Shown here piece by piece: positions 1-8,450 of a stretch of 64,000 bases of DNA. The notes beneath the pieces are model-generated. The model saw nothing but the letters and a program-made list of their open reading frames with translations, did no database searches and was not told the DNA's origin. Made by a program: the position numbers and the translations under genes. The stretch's first letter is position 1. Each line of letters begins with the position of its first letter. Origin of the DNA: Helicobacter canadensis MIT 98-5491. Its GTDB lineage: Bacteria > Campylobacterota > Campylobacteria > Campylobacterales > Helicobacteraceae. Location: the NCBI RefSeq assembly GCF_000162575.1, contig NZ_CM000776.2, positions 314,950 to 378,949 of the forward strand. The letters run 5' to 3'.

Positions 1-11
1 GACATAATAAC

Positions 12-1316
12 TCATTTGGCGTTCTTATTGAGTAGATTAGTTAAGATTCTGTCTTCTAGCATTGCCATTTTGATAGCAGGAATAAGGTTGTTATTTTTGT
101 AGTATTCTAAAACCATTTTTGGATCTTGACGCATTGCCATTGCCTCATAATAGATAGTATTAAGGATTTCATTTTCATTAATATCAATATTATCACGCTT
201 TGCGATTGCATCAATAATAAAAGTAGATTTGACACTTTTTTGTGCTGCATCTCTTTGTTCTTCGCGTTTGGCTTTAAGTGCTTCGGTATCCTTAGCGAGT
301 TTCTCTTGCTCTTCTTTTGGAAGTTTCGCGAATTCGTTTTTTAAGAGTAAATCCATTTCTTGTTCAACAATGAGATTAGGCAAATCAAAATCAATAGCTT
401 TATGGAGATTTTCAATTAAAACTGCTTTTAATTCGTTGTTATAAAGTGCTTGTTTTTTTTCTGCGGCAATTTGATCTTTGATTTTTTCTTTGAGTAATGC
501 TACATTGGCTTCTTTTTCTTCAGGTAAGAGTGTTTTGGCAAAATTATCATCAATTTCTATTTTGCCCTTAGTTTGGATTTCATTGAGTTTGACTTTGAAA
601 GTTGCTGGTTTTCCTGCTAAATTTGCAGCGTGGTAATTTTCTGGGAAAGTGACTTGTATTTCTCTTTCTTCATCTTTTTTCATTCCAATGAGTTGATCTT
701 CAAAGCCTTCAATGAAAGATTTACTACCGATTTTCAAAAGATAATTTTCTGCTTTGCCGCCTTCAAAAGGTTTTCCATCAATAAAGCCTTCAAAATCAAT
801 TTTTGCATATTCGCCATCTTTGAGTTTTCTTCTGGCATCCTCTATGCCTACAAGTGGAGCTCTTGCATCAGCAATTTCTTCTAATCGTTGATTGATTTCT
901 TCCTCAGTAACTTCTGGAATCTTGACTTCTGGGATACAGCTTTCTACATCATTTAATGGAATGTCTGGTGCTAAACTTAATTCAATTTCTAGTTCAATTC
1001 CATTCTCTTTTTTTTCAAATTTTGTAATTCTTGGATCACCTATAAGAGCATTGGGTTTAATATTGAGTTCTTTTAGGATTTCTTGTAATAAATCCTGCAC
1101 ACATTCTCTTTGCGCATCTGTTTCTAGTTGTTTGCCATAACGCGATTTGATAACTGCTGCTGGAATTTTTCCTTTTCTAAAACCATCAATCTTGAGATTC
1201 TTGCCGGCAGCTTTAGTAACTTGATCGATTTTTTTATCTAGTTCGCTAAGTGCGATAGTAGCTTGTGCATTTGCATTTGCACTATTGATTTTATTGACCT
1301 TTAAACTCGGATTCAT
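12..1316 (-). CDS. tig: Trigger factor, ribosome-associated chaperone and peptidyl-prolyl isomerase
   Basis: Trigger factor binds the ribosomal exit tunnel and shields nascent chains. The 434-residue product has the three expected parts. The N-terminal ribosome-binding domain carries the signature GFRKGKIP near residues 45-52. A central FKBP-like isomerase domain spans about residues 160-245 and includes the stretch DFEGFIDGKPFEGG. A long helical C-terminal chaperone domain follows. Length is normal for the family. The ATG at 1316 follows a GGAG sequence and gives the expected N-terminus. In H. pylori tig is followed by clpP; that position would lie just left of this window, so only tig is visible. 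Identification is secure. Confidence 0.97.
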   Translation of the reverse strand: MNPSLKVNKINSANANAQATIALSELDKKIDQVTKAAGKNLKIDGFRKGKIPAAVIKSRYGKQLETDAQRECVQDLLQEILKELNIKPNALIGDPRITKFEKKENGIELEIELSLAPDIPLNDVESCIPEVKIPEVTEEEINQRLEEIADARAPLVGIEDARRKLKDGEYAKIDFEGFIDGKPFEGGKAENYLLKIGSKSFIEGFEDQLIGMKKDEEREIQVTFPENYHAANLAGKPATFKVKLNEIQTKGKIEIDDNFAKTLLPEEKEANVALLKEKIKDQIAAEKKQALYNNELKAVLIENLHKAIDFDLPNLIVEQEMDLLLKNEFAKLPKEEQEKLAKDTEALKAKREEQRDAAQKSVKSTFIIDAIAKRDNIDINENEILNTIYYEAMAMRQDPKMVLEYYKNNNLIPAIKMAMLEDRILTNLLNKNAK

Positions 1317-1407
1317 ACTTTCTCTACTCCAAAAATAAAAATACTTAAAGTAAATAAGTCTATCAAAAATTTACTTAAAATTACATATTTTTAGAGTAGA
1401 TTAATCA

Positions 1408-4400
1408 TTATTCGCCAATGATTTCACGTGCTCCCTTAGAATTTGGCTGACTTAAAAAGCCTCTAGCAGTCATTTGCTCTACAATGTTGGCCGCTTTATT
1501 GTAGCCAATTCCTAATCGCCTTTGAATATAGCTAATAGAAGTTTTGTTGTCAGCTAACATAATTCTTTTGGCTTCTTCATAGAGTTCATCTGTCTCGCCT
1601 TCATAATTTAGCCCTAAAGTTTCATCTTCATTAGGCATAAAGTTTTCATTGTATTGCACAGGTCGTTGCGATTTGATAAATTCTACAATTTTTTCGATTT
1701 CTTCTTCTGTGCTCCATGGTGCGTGAAGTCTTACTATTCCTCCACCTGGTGGTGTGAAAAGCATATCGCCACGCCCTAGAAGTGATTCAGCACCAAAACT
1801 ATCTAAAATCACTTTAGAATCAATTTTTTGCCCCACTTTATAGCTAATGCGTGAGGGTAGATTGGCTTTAATGGTGCCTGTAACAACATCAACACTTGGT
1901 CTTTGTGTGGCAACAATAAGATGAATGCCGCTAGCACGCGCCATTTGTGCTAAGCGTGCGATAGAAAGTTCGGCTTCTTTGCCCCCACTCATCATTAAAT
2001 CTGCTAACTCATCAATTACAATTACAATATAAGGGAAAGGTTCAAAGCCTTCGATTTCAGCTTTTTTGTTGTAACTTTCGATATTTTTAATTCGTGCTTC
2101 ACTCATTAGTGTGTAGCGTCTTTCCATTTCTTTGACTGCATTATCAAGTGCGATGATTGCTTTTTTGGGTTGCGTGATCACTGGGGTGAGTAAATGTGGA
2201 ATATCATTGTAGATGCTAAATTCAAGCATTTTTGGATCAATCATAAGTAATCTTAGCGTATCAGGAGAGTTTTTATAAAGCAAGGAGAGAATCATTGCAT
2301 TAATTCCCACGCTTTTTCCACTTCCTGTTGTTCCTGCGATGAGTAAGTGGGGGAGTTTTTTAAGGTCGGTAACGAAAGGATTCCCCACAATGTCTTTGCC
2401 CAAAGCCAAGGTAAGCGGAGAAGCTGCATTTTGAAAAATTTCATTTTCTAGGATTTCACGCAAATAAATGGTTTGGATTTGACTATTTGGAATTTCAATG
2501 CCGACAACATCTTTCCCTGGGACTGGAGCTTGAATCCTAATGGTTTTTGCCCTTAAAGCCATTGCTAGGTCATCTTGAAGTGTTTGGATTCTCGAGACTT
2601 TAACATTGGGGCTTGGTCTAAACTCAAAAGTTGTAACAATAGGTCCTGAATAAGTGCGAACAATATCGCCTTCAATCTTAAACATACGAAGTTTGTTGAG
2701 TAAATCATTAATTTTTTTATCAATTTCATCTTCATCAATCTCGATTCTCTCTTCTTGGGGAGTTTGTAGAAAATCAAGCTTAGGCAAAATAAAATCGGTT
2801 TGAATAGGCTTTAATTCTGTGTTTGTTTCAATTTCTTTGAGGAGATTTTGATTTTCTTCAAGGATTTTAACTTGGGTGGTATTGGTTTGAGGTTGTGGCG
2901 TTTGGGGAGTTGTTTGGGTTATAGATTCTTGGGCATTTGGAGTGGATTGGTTTTGTTGGTTTTGGTTAGATTCTAGAGGAATCTTTGTGGGGGTTAGGGT
3001 GATTTCTTCTTTAAATTGTAGGGTTAAATCTCTCTTTTCCCTAATGGCATTTTGTAAAATTTCTAAAGTTTCTTGTTGGGATTGCGGAGTGATAGGTGTA
3101 GGTGCATTTTCTTGCGATTTTTGTTGTGGTAATTCTTGCAGGGTAGAGTTTGGATTTATTTCTTGTGGTGCTTGATTAAAGGTATTTCCATAGCCATAAA
3201 CGGGAAAGTTAATATTTTTCAAAAGAGGAGCTTCTTGTGGAATGGGATTAATTGGCGATTCTTGTAGAGAGGATTCTTCAAAGGTTGTTTGCGGATTTGT
3301 TTTTGCTAAGTGATCTAAATTTGGTGTTATGTCCTTTTTGTCCTCAGATTTCTCTTCTATCGCTGCTTGTGTTTCTTGTTGAACAATTTCATTTTCTACT
3401 TCTACAAATTGAGGTGATGATTCTTGGGTTTGATAATGTAAGAAATCTTGTGCTTTTTGTAGCTCTTCTTTGATGGCAGTTTGAATGGCTTTTATATCTT
3501 CATCTTCTGAAGCTTGTTGGGCTTCATTTTTGGTTATGGCTTCAACTTCATTGACTGCTGGAGCTTGATTTTGCGAAGATTCTGGATTATTAGGGACAAG
3601 ACAATTACGCGTTGCATCGGTTGGATCTTTGTCGTAATAAGCGCTAAAGGGTGTGGCAGAGTAAAGTTTTTTAGGATAGGCTTTGATAGGCTTGGGTGAT
3701 TCTTTGGGTGATAAATCTTCTTTGGAGCTAAGCACTTCAGGGTTAGGCTCTTGCAGATTTTGTGATTCTTGTGGTATGGGAAATTTGTATGTATCTTGCG
3801 TGGATTGTGAAGTAGAATTTTCAGTTTGGTCTTTTTTGATTAATTTAATGGGTTCGTCTTTTTCTTCCTTTTCTTCTTGTAGAAAAATACTTTTTTCAAA
3901 GTTTTTAAACCGCTCTAAACTCATTATAGATTCCATTTGGAATTGCTTTAAATTATGGTTTTTTGGTCCTTGGGCTTCTTGTGTGGGAATGAGTCTGATC
4001 TTTGATTCTTCATTGGCTGTAGAATTTGGCGTATATTGAAGCTCATTTTCAATTTTTGGAATATCTGTTGGATAAGGAAGAGATGAAGATTCTATTTCTT
4101 TGATTTCTAATGGATTGGGAGTTTCTTCTAATGACTTTTCTTCAGTTGGCTTTGTTGAGCTTAAATCATCAAGTTCTGATTCTCGCTTTGTTTCTTGTGT
4201 TTCTTGTATGATATTTGGTGTGCTAGGGGCATTTTTGCTAAGACTGGCTAATTCCTCTAGTGTTAGGGAATGCGGATTCCTTCTTTGAGATATTTTATTG
4301 GGAGGAGTGAAAAAAGCTTTTAAGCGTAGAAAAAAACTCTCTTTTTTGGATTGCTTTGATTCTTCTTTTGGGGTTTTTTGTAAATCATCTTTAAGCCCTT

Positions 4401-4842
4401 TAATGAAACTATGTAGCAATGTTTTTGCTGATTTTCCAGTGTAGAGCATAATGCCAAGTAGGATTAAAATAAGAGTAAGCCCAAAGATACCAAGTGGATT
4501 GATAAAAGACTTTAAAATACTGCTAAATGCGTTGCTAAAGAATCCTGCATCGCTAATAAAAAGCCCTTGTAAAATTAAGAGAGCCAATCCTATAATAACA
4601 ATTCCAAGTGTTTTTTCAATAATGCGTTCTTTGGTGTCGGCGGTATTTTTGTAAAATAAGTAAGCAAGTATTAAAAGCCAAATATACCCAAAGTAGCCAA
4701 AAAGATTAAAGTGAAGATGAGCATAAGCTTTTCCTATGGCACCTAATAGACCAAATTCTCCAACAATGGATAAAATTCCCAACAATGCTAAAATTTCTAC
4801 GAGTAATATTTTTTGATTAATTTTTAAAAAATTTGTTTTAAT
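1408..4842 (-). CDS. ftsK: DNA translocase FtsK, probably with an ATT start codon
   Basis: FtsK is a septum-anchored ATPase that pumps chromosome ends through the closing division site. Visible parts are: hydrophobic N-terminal membrane segments; a very long low-complexity linker rich in Q, E, P and S; an ATPase motor with Walker A GTTGSGKS and Walker B IVIDELADLM; and a C-terminal winged-helix gamma domain (SYIQRRLGIGYNKAANIVEQ). The first conventional start is TTG at 4785, with no good ribosome site and cutting into the first membrane helix. The frame stays open upstream to a stop at 4852-4854. An AAGGAA sequence (4848-4853) lies five bases before an ATT codon at 4840-4842. Starting there adds 19 residues (1144 in total) and restores a basic N-terminus like that of H. 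pylori FtsK. Gene identity is certain; the start is inferred. Confidence 0.93.
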   Translation of the reverse strand: MKTNFLKINQKILLVEILALLGILSIVGEFGLLGAIGKAYAHLHFNLFGYFGYIWLLILAYLFYKNTADTKERIIEKTLGIVIIGLALLILQGLFISDAGFFSNAFSSILKSFINPLGIFGLTLILILLGIMLYTGKSAKTLLHSFIKGLKDDLQKTPKEESKQSKKESFFLRLKAFFTPPNKISQRRNPHSLTLEELASLSKNAPSTPNIIQETQETKRESELDDLSSTKPTEEKSLEETPNPLEIKEIESSSLPYPTDIPKIENELQYTPNSTANEESKIRLIPTQEAQGPKNHNLKQFQMESIMSLERFKNFEKSIFLQEEKEEKDEPIKLIKKDQTENSTSQSTQDTYKFPIPQESQNLQEPNPEVLSSKEDLSPKESPKPIKAYPKKLYSATPFSAYYDKDPTDATRNCLVPNNPESSQNQAPAVNEVEAITKNEAQQASEDEDIKAIQTAIKEELQKAQDFLHYQTQESSPQFVEVENEIVQQETQAAIEEKSEDKKDITPNLDHLAKTNPQTTFEESSLQESPINPIPQEAPLLKNINFPVYGYGNTFNQAPQEINPNSTLQELPQQKSQENAPTPITPQSQQETLEILQNAIREKRDLTLQFKEEITLTPTKIPLESNQNQQNQSTPNAQESITQTTPQTPQPQTNTTQVKILEENQNLLKEIETNTELKPIQTDFILPKLDFLQTPQEERIEIDEDEIDKKINDLLNKLRMFKIEGDIVRTYSGPIVTTFEFRPSPNVKVSRIQTLQDDLAMALRAKTIRIQAPVPGKDVVGIEIPNSQIQTIYLREILENEIFQNAASPLTLALGKDIVGNPFVTDLKKLPHLLIAGTTGSGKSVGINAMILSLLYKNSPDTLRLLMIDPKMLEFSIYNDIPHLLTPVITQPKKAIIALDNAVKEMERRYTLMSEARIKNIESYNKKAEIEGFEPFPYIVIVIDELADLMMSGGKEAELSIARLAQMARASGIHLIVATQRPSVDVVTGTIKANLPSRISYKVGQKIDSKVILDSFGAESLLGRGDMLFTPPGGGIVRLHAPWSTEEEIEKIVEFIKSQRPVQYNENFMPNEDETLGLNYEGETDELYEEAKRIMLADNKTSISYIQRRLGIGYNKAANIVEQMTARGFLSQPNSKGAREIIGE

Positions 4843-4870
4843 GTTGATTCCTTAAAAAATATTCAATAAA

Positions 4871-4969
4871 TGGCGAGAGGGTGAGAGAATCGAACTCCCC
4901 AGCAAATAGACACCTATCCACTCAAATGGGTTTGAAGCCCACGATGCCCACCAGCGACATATACCCTCC
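4871..4969 (-). tRNA. selC: tRNA-Sec (anticodon TCA)
   Basis: About 99 bases on the minus strand fold as a selenocysteine tRNA. Evidence is a long acceptor arm beginning GGAGGGT, a D-arm of the SelC type (GCTGGTGGGC), the anticodon loop CTTCAAA with TCA, a long variable arm (AGTGGATAG pairing with CTATTTGCT through several wobble pairs), a T-loop TTCGATT and an encoded CCA end. The 3' acceptor strand reads ACCCTCT followed by CGCCA, so one base more than expected seems to precede CCA. This implies that the cell also has selA, selB, selD and at least one selenoprotein, typically formate dehydrogenase, outside this window. Confidence 0.92.
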
Positions 4970-5047
4970 AATTGTTTTGCATAAAATTAAAGAAGTAAAT
5001 TTGTCAATTTAACGAATTTTTACTTAAATTCTCTTGATATACATAGA

Positions 5048-6121
5048 TTAGAAATTGATGCTTTTTTTGCGTTCCTCATTAATTTGTTGGACTTTAATAA
5101 GGATTTCTACCATAGCTTGGTAGAGAGTTTCAGGAATTTCTTTGTCAATATCAACATCTTTATAAAGCGCTCTTGCTAGAGGAGGGTTTTCAATGATTGG
5201 AATTTCATTTTCTTTAGCAATTTCTTTGATTCTTTGAGCAAGAAAATCCACTCCCTTAGCTAAAACTCTTGGCGCTCTTTCTTTAGTGGAATCATAACGC
5301 AAAGCTACAGCATAGTGAGTTGGGTTGGTAACCACAACATCCGCATTAGGGATATTCTGCATCATTCGTTTTTTGGCGGCTTGAAACATCAAGGAGCGTA
5401 TTTTTCCTTTGACTTGTTGGTCCCCTTCTTGATTTTTAAATTCATCTTTGACTTCTTGTTTGCTCATACGCAAGGATTTGAAATATTGATAACGCTTGAT
5501 AAGATAATCAGTAATTGCCATCACTAAAAAAAAGGCTAATAATATGGCAATGAGAATGAGAGCCTTGTCTTTTAACCAAATCATTTGATCACCAATAGGA
5601 AAAAGTGAGACGGTAGTTAGCTCTTTCATAAAGCCTAAAAATACAAAAAAAGCAATGATAAAAGCCGTTAAAACTTTAAAAGTAATCAAGAATCCATCAA
5701 GTAATTTTTTAAGAGAAATGATATTTTTTAAGCCACTAATGAAATTGAGTTTTTGGAGTTTGGGTTGGATGGCTTTTGTGGTTAATAAAAAACCACTTTG
5801 GGAAATGTTGGCAACAATCCCTATAAGCATTAAGGCGCCAAAAATGGGTGCAAGTAAATAAAGGATTTTAAAAACTAAAGAAATTGTCAGAGAAATGGCA
5901 TTAGAGCGTGTGAGATCTTGGTTAAAAATGTGATAGACTTCAAAGAAGATCGCACTTAAGCCATCCACCCAAAAATTAAAGCATAAAAAGATTAAAACAA
6001 GTCCTACAACTAATCCCAAAAAAGCATTAACATCAGGGCTTTTTATGACATTCCCTTCCTCACGAGCTTTTTCTATTTTGCGTGCAGAAGGGGCTTCGGT
6101 CTTTTCTTCTTCATCAGCCAT
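5048..6121 (-). CDS. flhB: Flagellar type III export switch protein FlhB
   Basis: FlhB is an inner-membrane component of the flagellar export apparatus. Its cytoplasmic domain cuts itself at NPTH and switches export from rod/hook to filament subunits. The 357-residue product has an acidic/basic N-terminus (ADEEEKTEAPSARKIEKARE), four hydrophobic segments between about residues 30 and 215, and the intact autocleavage motif in VVTNPTHYAVALRYD near residue 265. Length is typical. It overlaps the downstream end of mobA by 8 bases, so the two are likely co-transcribed. The pairing mobA-flhB is also found in H. pylori as I recall it. Confidence 0.97.
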   Translation of the reverse strand: MADEEEKTEAPSARKIEKAREEGNVIKSPDVNAFLGLVVGLVLIFLCFNFWVDGLSAIFFEVYHIFNQDLTRSNAISLTISLVFKILYLLAPIFGALMLIGIVANISQSGFLLTTKAIQPKLQKLNFISGLKNIISLKKLLDGFLITFKVLTAFIIAFFVFLGFMKELTTVSLFPIGDQMIWLKDKALILIAILLAFFLVMAITDYLIKRYQYFKSLRMSKQEVKDEFKNQEGDQQVKGKIRSLMFQAAKKRMMQNIPNADVVVTNPTHYAVALRYDSTKERAPRVLAKGVDFLAQRIKEIAKENEIPIIENPPLARALYKDVDIDKEIPETLYQAMVEILIKVQQINEERKKSINF

Positions 6122-6671
6122 TTAAATATCCTTGTAAGGCATTTTGGTATTCTTTGGGGGTGTTGAGATTTTGAGTTTGGGATTCTGGAATTTCCACAAA
6201 ATCAACATTTAAACGCCCTAATAAATCCATCAGGCGATAATTTTTTTGTGCAATTTGGTGTTGAATGTGGGCTAGGGCTTCATAAGTGTAAATTCCAAGA
6301 AGTGGGTGAATTTTTTGATTCTTTGCAAAGGTTGGCTTTTTAGCTTTTTGGTAGGAAGCGATGAGTTTTTTAATGCTTTCTTCACTTAAAAAGGGAGTGT
6401 CAATGCTAAGGATGAAAATATCTTTTTTTAGTGTTTTTAAAACGCTCTCTAAACCAAAAATAGGAGCAAATTCTGCATTCAAATCCAAAAGGGTTTGGAG
6501 ATGACTTGAGTTAGATATAGGCTTTTTGCTAGAAAAATAGACTTGAGAGAAGATTTTTTGCATTTTTTTAGCTTGAAAATCCGCCAAGCTTTCACCCAAA
6601 AAATCTAAATTTTCTTTTTTTTGACCCATTCTTGAGCTTTTGCCACCACACAAAATTACACAACTCTCCAT
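6114..6671 (-). CDS. mobA: Molybdenum cofactor guanylyltransferase MobA
   Basis: MobA attaches GMP to molybdopterin to form the guanine dinucleotide cofactor used by enzymes such as formate dehydrogenase. The 185-residue protein starts with the nucleotidyltransferase signature ILCGGKSSRMGQKK, and a later SIDTPFLS stretch fits the metal-binding region. It is upstream of and overlaps flhB, and is divergent from moaA, an earlier step of the same pathway, with an 89-base gap that must hold both promoters. The nearby selenocysteine tRNA fits a molybdenum- and selenium-dependent formate dehydrogenase, though none is in the window. Confidence 0.93.
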   Translation of the reverse strand: MESCVILCGGKSSRMGQKKENLDFLGESLADFQAKKMQKIFSQVYFSSKKPISNSSHLQTLLDLNAEFAPIFGLESVLKTLKKDIFILSIDTPFLSEESIKKLIASYQKAKKPTFAKNQKIHPLLGIYTYEALAHIQHQIAQKNYRLMDLLGRLNVDFVEIPESQTQNLNTPKEYQNALQGYLNG

Positions 6672-6760
6672 ATATAAACCTTTAAAGTTAGAGTGAAATT
6701 ATAGCTTTTTTTGCTTAGCTTGGGTATGATTGCAAAAATTTTGCCCCAAAAGGAGAGCTT

Positions 6761-7726
6761 TTGTTGATTGATAGTTTTGGGCGTGTGATTGATTATATTC
6801 GCGTAAGTGTTACAGAGAGATGTAATTTTCGTTGCCTTTATTGTATGCCAAATACTCCTATGGATATAGGTAGAGAGGAAGATGATGTGCCTTTAGAGAG
6901 TGTATTGAATTTTATTAAAGTTGTGATTGATGAGGGGGTAAAAAAAATCCGAATCACAGGTGGAGAGCCATTGCTTAGGCGAGGTATTGCTGGATTTATA
7001 GGAGAGATTTATCGCTATAATCCTAACATTGATATTGCATTAACCACCAATGCTTATCTTTTAGAACCCCTTGTGAAAGATTTAAAAGAGGCAGGTTTAA
7101 AGAGAATTAATATTTCTCTTGATTCGCTTAAAAAAGAGAGAATTGTTTGCATTTCTAAACGCGATGGCTTAGAAAAAATCTTAGCAGGTATTAAGAAAGC
7201 TGCCGATGAAGGCTTGATTGTTAAGCTAAATATGGTGCCCCTAAAGGGAATTAATGATGATGAGGTAGTGGATATTTTAGAATATGGAATGAATCTTGGT
7301 GTGGGTGTGCGATTTATAGAATATATGGAAAATACACACGCTAAAGGTGGGACTATTGGTCTTAGAAGTGAGGAGATTTTACAAAGGATTGGTGAAAAAT
7401 TTGAGTTTAGACTTCTGAAAAAAGAAATATTTGGACCAGCAACTTTGTTTGAAATACCACAAAGAGATTCTTATCTTTTTGGTATTATTGCTCCCCATAA
7501 TGATGATTTTTGTAAAACTTGCAATCGAATCCGCTTAAGTAGTGAAGGGAAGTTAATACCTTGCCTTTATCATGAAAATGCCGTGGATATTAAAGAAGCA
7601 ATGCTTTATGGGGATACTAGTGAGATTTTGCGTAGGCTTAATCTCTGTATCCAAAATAAGCCTGAAAAGAATGATTGGAATCTAAATGAGATTTCAACGA
7701 GAGCTTTTTACAAAACAGGTGGATAA
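6761..7726 (+). CDS. moaA: GTP 3',8-cyclase MoaA, radical SAM
   Basis: MoaA catalyses the first step of molybdenum cofactor synthesis, rearranging GTP with MoaC. The N-terminal radical SAM cluster motif is CNFRCLYC, followed by RITGGEPLLRR. The C-terminal cluster cysteines are in CKTCNRIRLSSEGKLIPCLYH. The 321-residue length is typical. The start is a TTG: AGGAG at 6751-6755 lies five bases before the TTG at 6761, and a second TTG follows at once, so the exact first residue is uncertain by one. The normal C-terminal GG tail is present (KTGG), as the family requires. Confidence 0.96.
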   Translation: MLIDSFGRVIDYIRVSVTERCNFRCLYCMPNTPMDIGREEDDVPLESVLNFIKVVIDEGVKKIRITGGEPLLRRGIAGFIGEIYRYNPNIDIALTTNAYLLEPLVKDLKEAGLKRINISLDSLKKERIVCISKRDGLEKILAGIKKAADEGLIVKLNMVPLKGINDDEVVDILEYGMNLGVGVRFIEYMENTHAKGGTIGLRSEEILQRIGEKFEFRLLKKEIFGPATLFEIPQRDSYLFGIIAPHNDDFCKTCNRIRLSSEGKLIPCLYHENAVDIKEAMLYGDTSEILRRLNLCIQNKPEKNDWNLNEISTRAFYKTGG

Positions 7727-7742
7727 ATTATTAAATAATAAT
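7727..7742. promoter_or_regulatory. AT-rich inverted repeat, possible Fur-like site
   Basis: The sequence ATTATTA-AA-TAATAAT is a perfect 7-2-7 inverted repeat starting just after the moaA stop and lying about 60 bases before the napA -10 element. It resembles the TAATAAT-type Fur boxes described for Helicobacter, and napA is reported as Fur-controlled in H. pylori. In DNA this AT-rich such repeats arise easily by chance, so this is only a candidate. Confidence 0.3.
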
Positions 7743-7800
7743 AATTTTCTTTTAAGAATAATTATATATAATTCCATTAGCTTTTTTGGAAGCAAAAGTG

Positions 7801-7806
7801 TATAAT
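7801..7806 (+). promoter_or_regulatory. -10 element of the napA/dps promoter
   Basis: A perfect TATAAT lies 32 bases before the napA start codon in an AT-rich leader, followed by a strong AAAGGAG ribosome site. No clear -35 box is visible, as is usual for the main sigma factor of Campylobacterota. A start of transcription near 7813 would leave a short leader. Confidence 0.65.
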
Positions 7807-7838
7807 TCACTAAATATTAATTTTTAAAGGAGAAGATT

Positions 7839-8276
7839 ATGGAAAAGATCGTTCAACAACTTAAACAAATTCAAGCAGATAGTGCAGTTTTTTATATTAA
7901 ATTACATAACTATCATTGGAATGTTAAGGGAATGGATTTTCATCCCGTTCATGCGGCGTTAGAAAGTATGTATGATGAAATGGCGGATTTAATGGATGAT
8001 ATGGCAGAACGCGTTTTGCAAATCGGGCAAAAACCATATGTAACTATTAAGGATATGTTAGCAGCTAGTAAAATCAAAGAAGAGAGTGGCACAAGCTTTG
8101 ATTCTAAAACAATCATCCAAGCGATTTTGCCTGAATATGAGTATTTTTTAAAGGCTTTTAGAGAGCTTTCTGACACAGCTAGTGAAGCTAATGATAAGGC
8201 GACTACTGCATTGGCTGATGAAAAAATCGCAAGTTTAGAAAAAGCAATTTGGATGATAAAAGCACAGCTTGCATAA
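7839..8276 (+). CDS. napA: Dps family mini-ferritin (NapA)
   Basis: This is a Dps-type protein that forms a twelve-subunit shell, oxidises and stores ferrous iron and shields DNA from peroxide. In H. pylori the homologue also activates neutrophils. The 145-residue product closely follows H. pylori NapA. It has the ferroxidase motif HNYHWNVKGMDFHPVH, then YDEMADLMDDMAERV with the acidic ligands, and ends in WMIKAQLA. The AAAGGAG ribosome site and TATAAT box immediately upstream suggest strong expression. A hairpin follows the stop. It is monocistronic. Confidence 0.95.
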   Translation: MEKIVQQLKQIQADSAVFYIKLHNYHWNVKGMDFHPVHAALESMYDEMADLMDDMAERVLQIGQKPYVTIKDMLAASKIKEESGTSFDSKTIIQAILPEYEYFLKAFRELSDTASEANDKATTALADEKIASLEKAIWMIKAQLA

Positions 8277-8282
8277 AAAGTC

Positions 8283-8304
8283 TTGATTCCTTTTTGGGAA
8301 TCAA
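8283..8304 (+). terminator. Hairpin downstream of napA
   Basis: TTGATTCC and GGAATCAA form an 8-bp perfect stem around a T-rich 6-base loop, seven bases after the napA stop. No proper T-tract follows on the plus strand, so termination is likely but not certain; it may mainly protect the mRNA 3' end. Confidence 0.5.
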
Positions 8305-8450
8305 AGTTATGAAAATAAATTTACTTTTTGATGATTAAATAAATGCAACATAGATACATTAATATTATATTCAATATGTCTCTTATTGATTCTGCTCAAT
8401 ACCAATTTGATTTAAAATCCAAGCTAATTGATTAATTTTAAGGAGAATTT

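Noticed and set aside
3683-4039. Plus-strand frame of 118 codons
   Set aside because: Antisense to the low-complexity FtsK linker, whose biased codons keep the opposite strand open.
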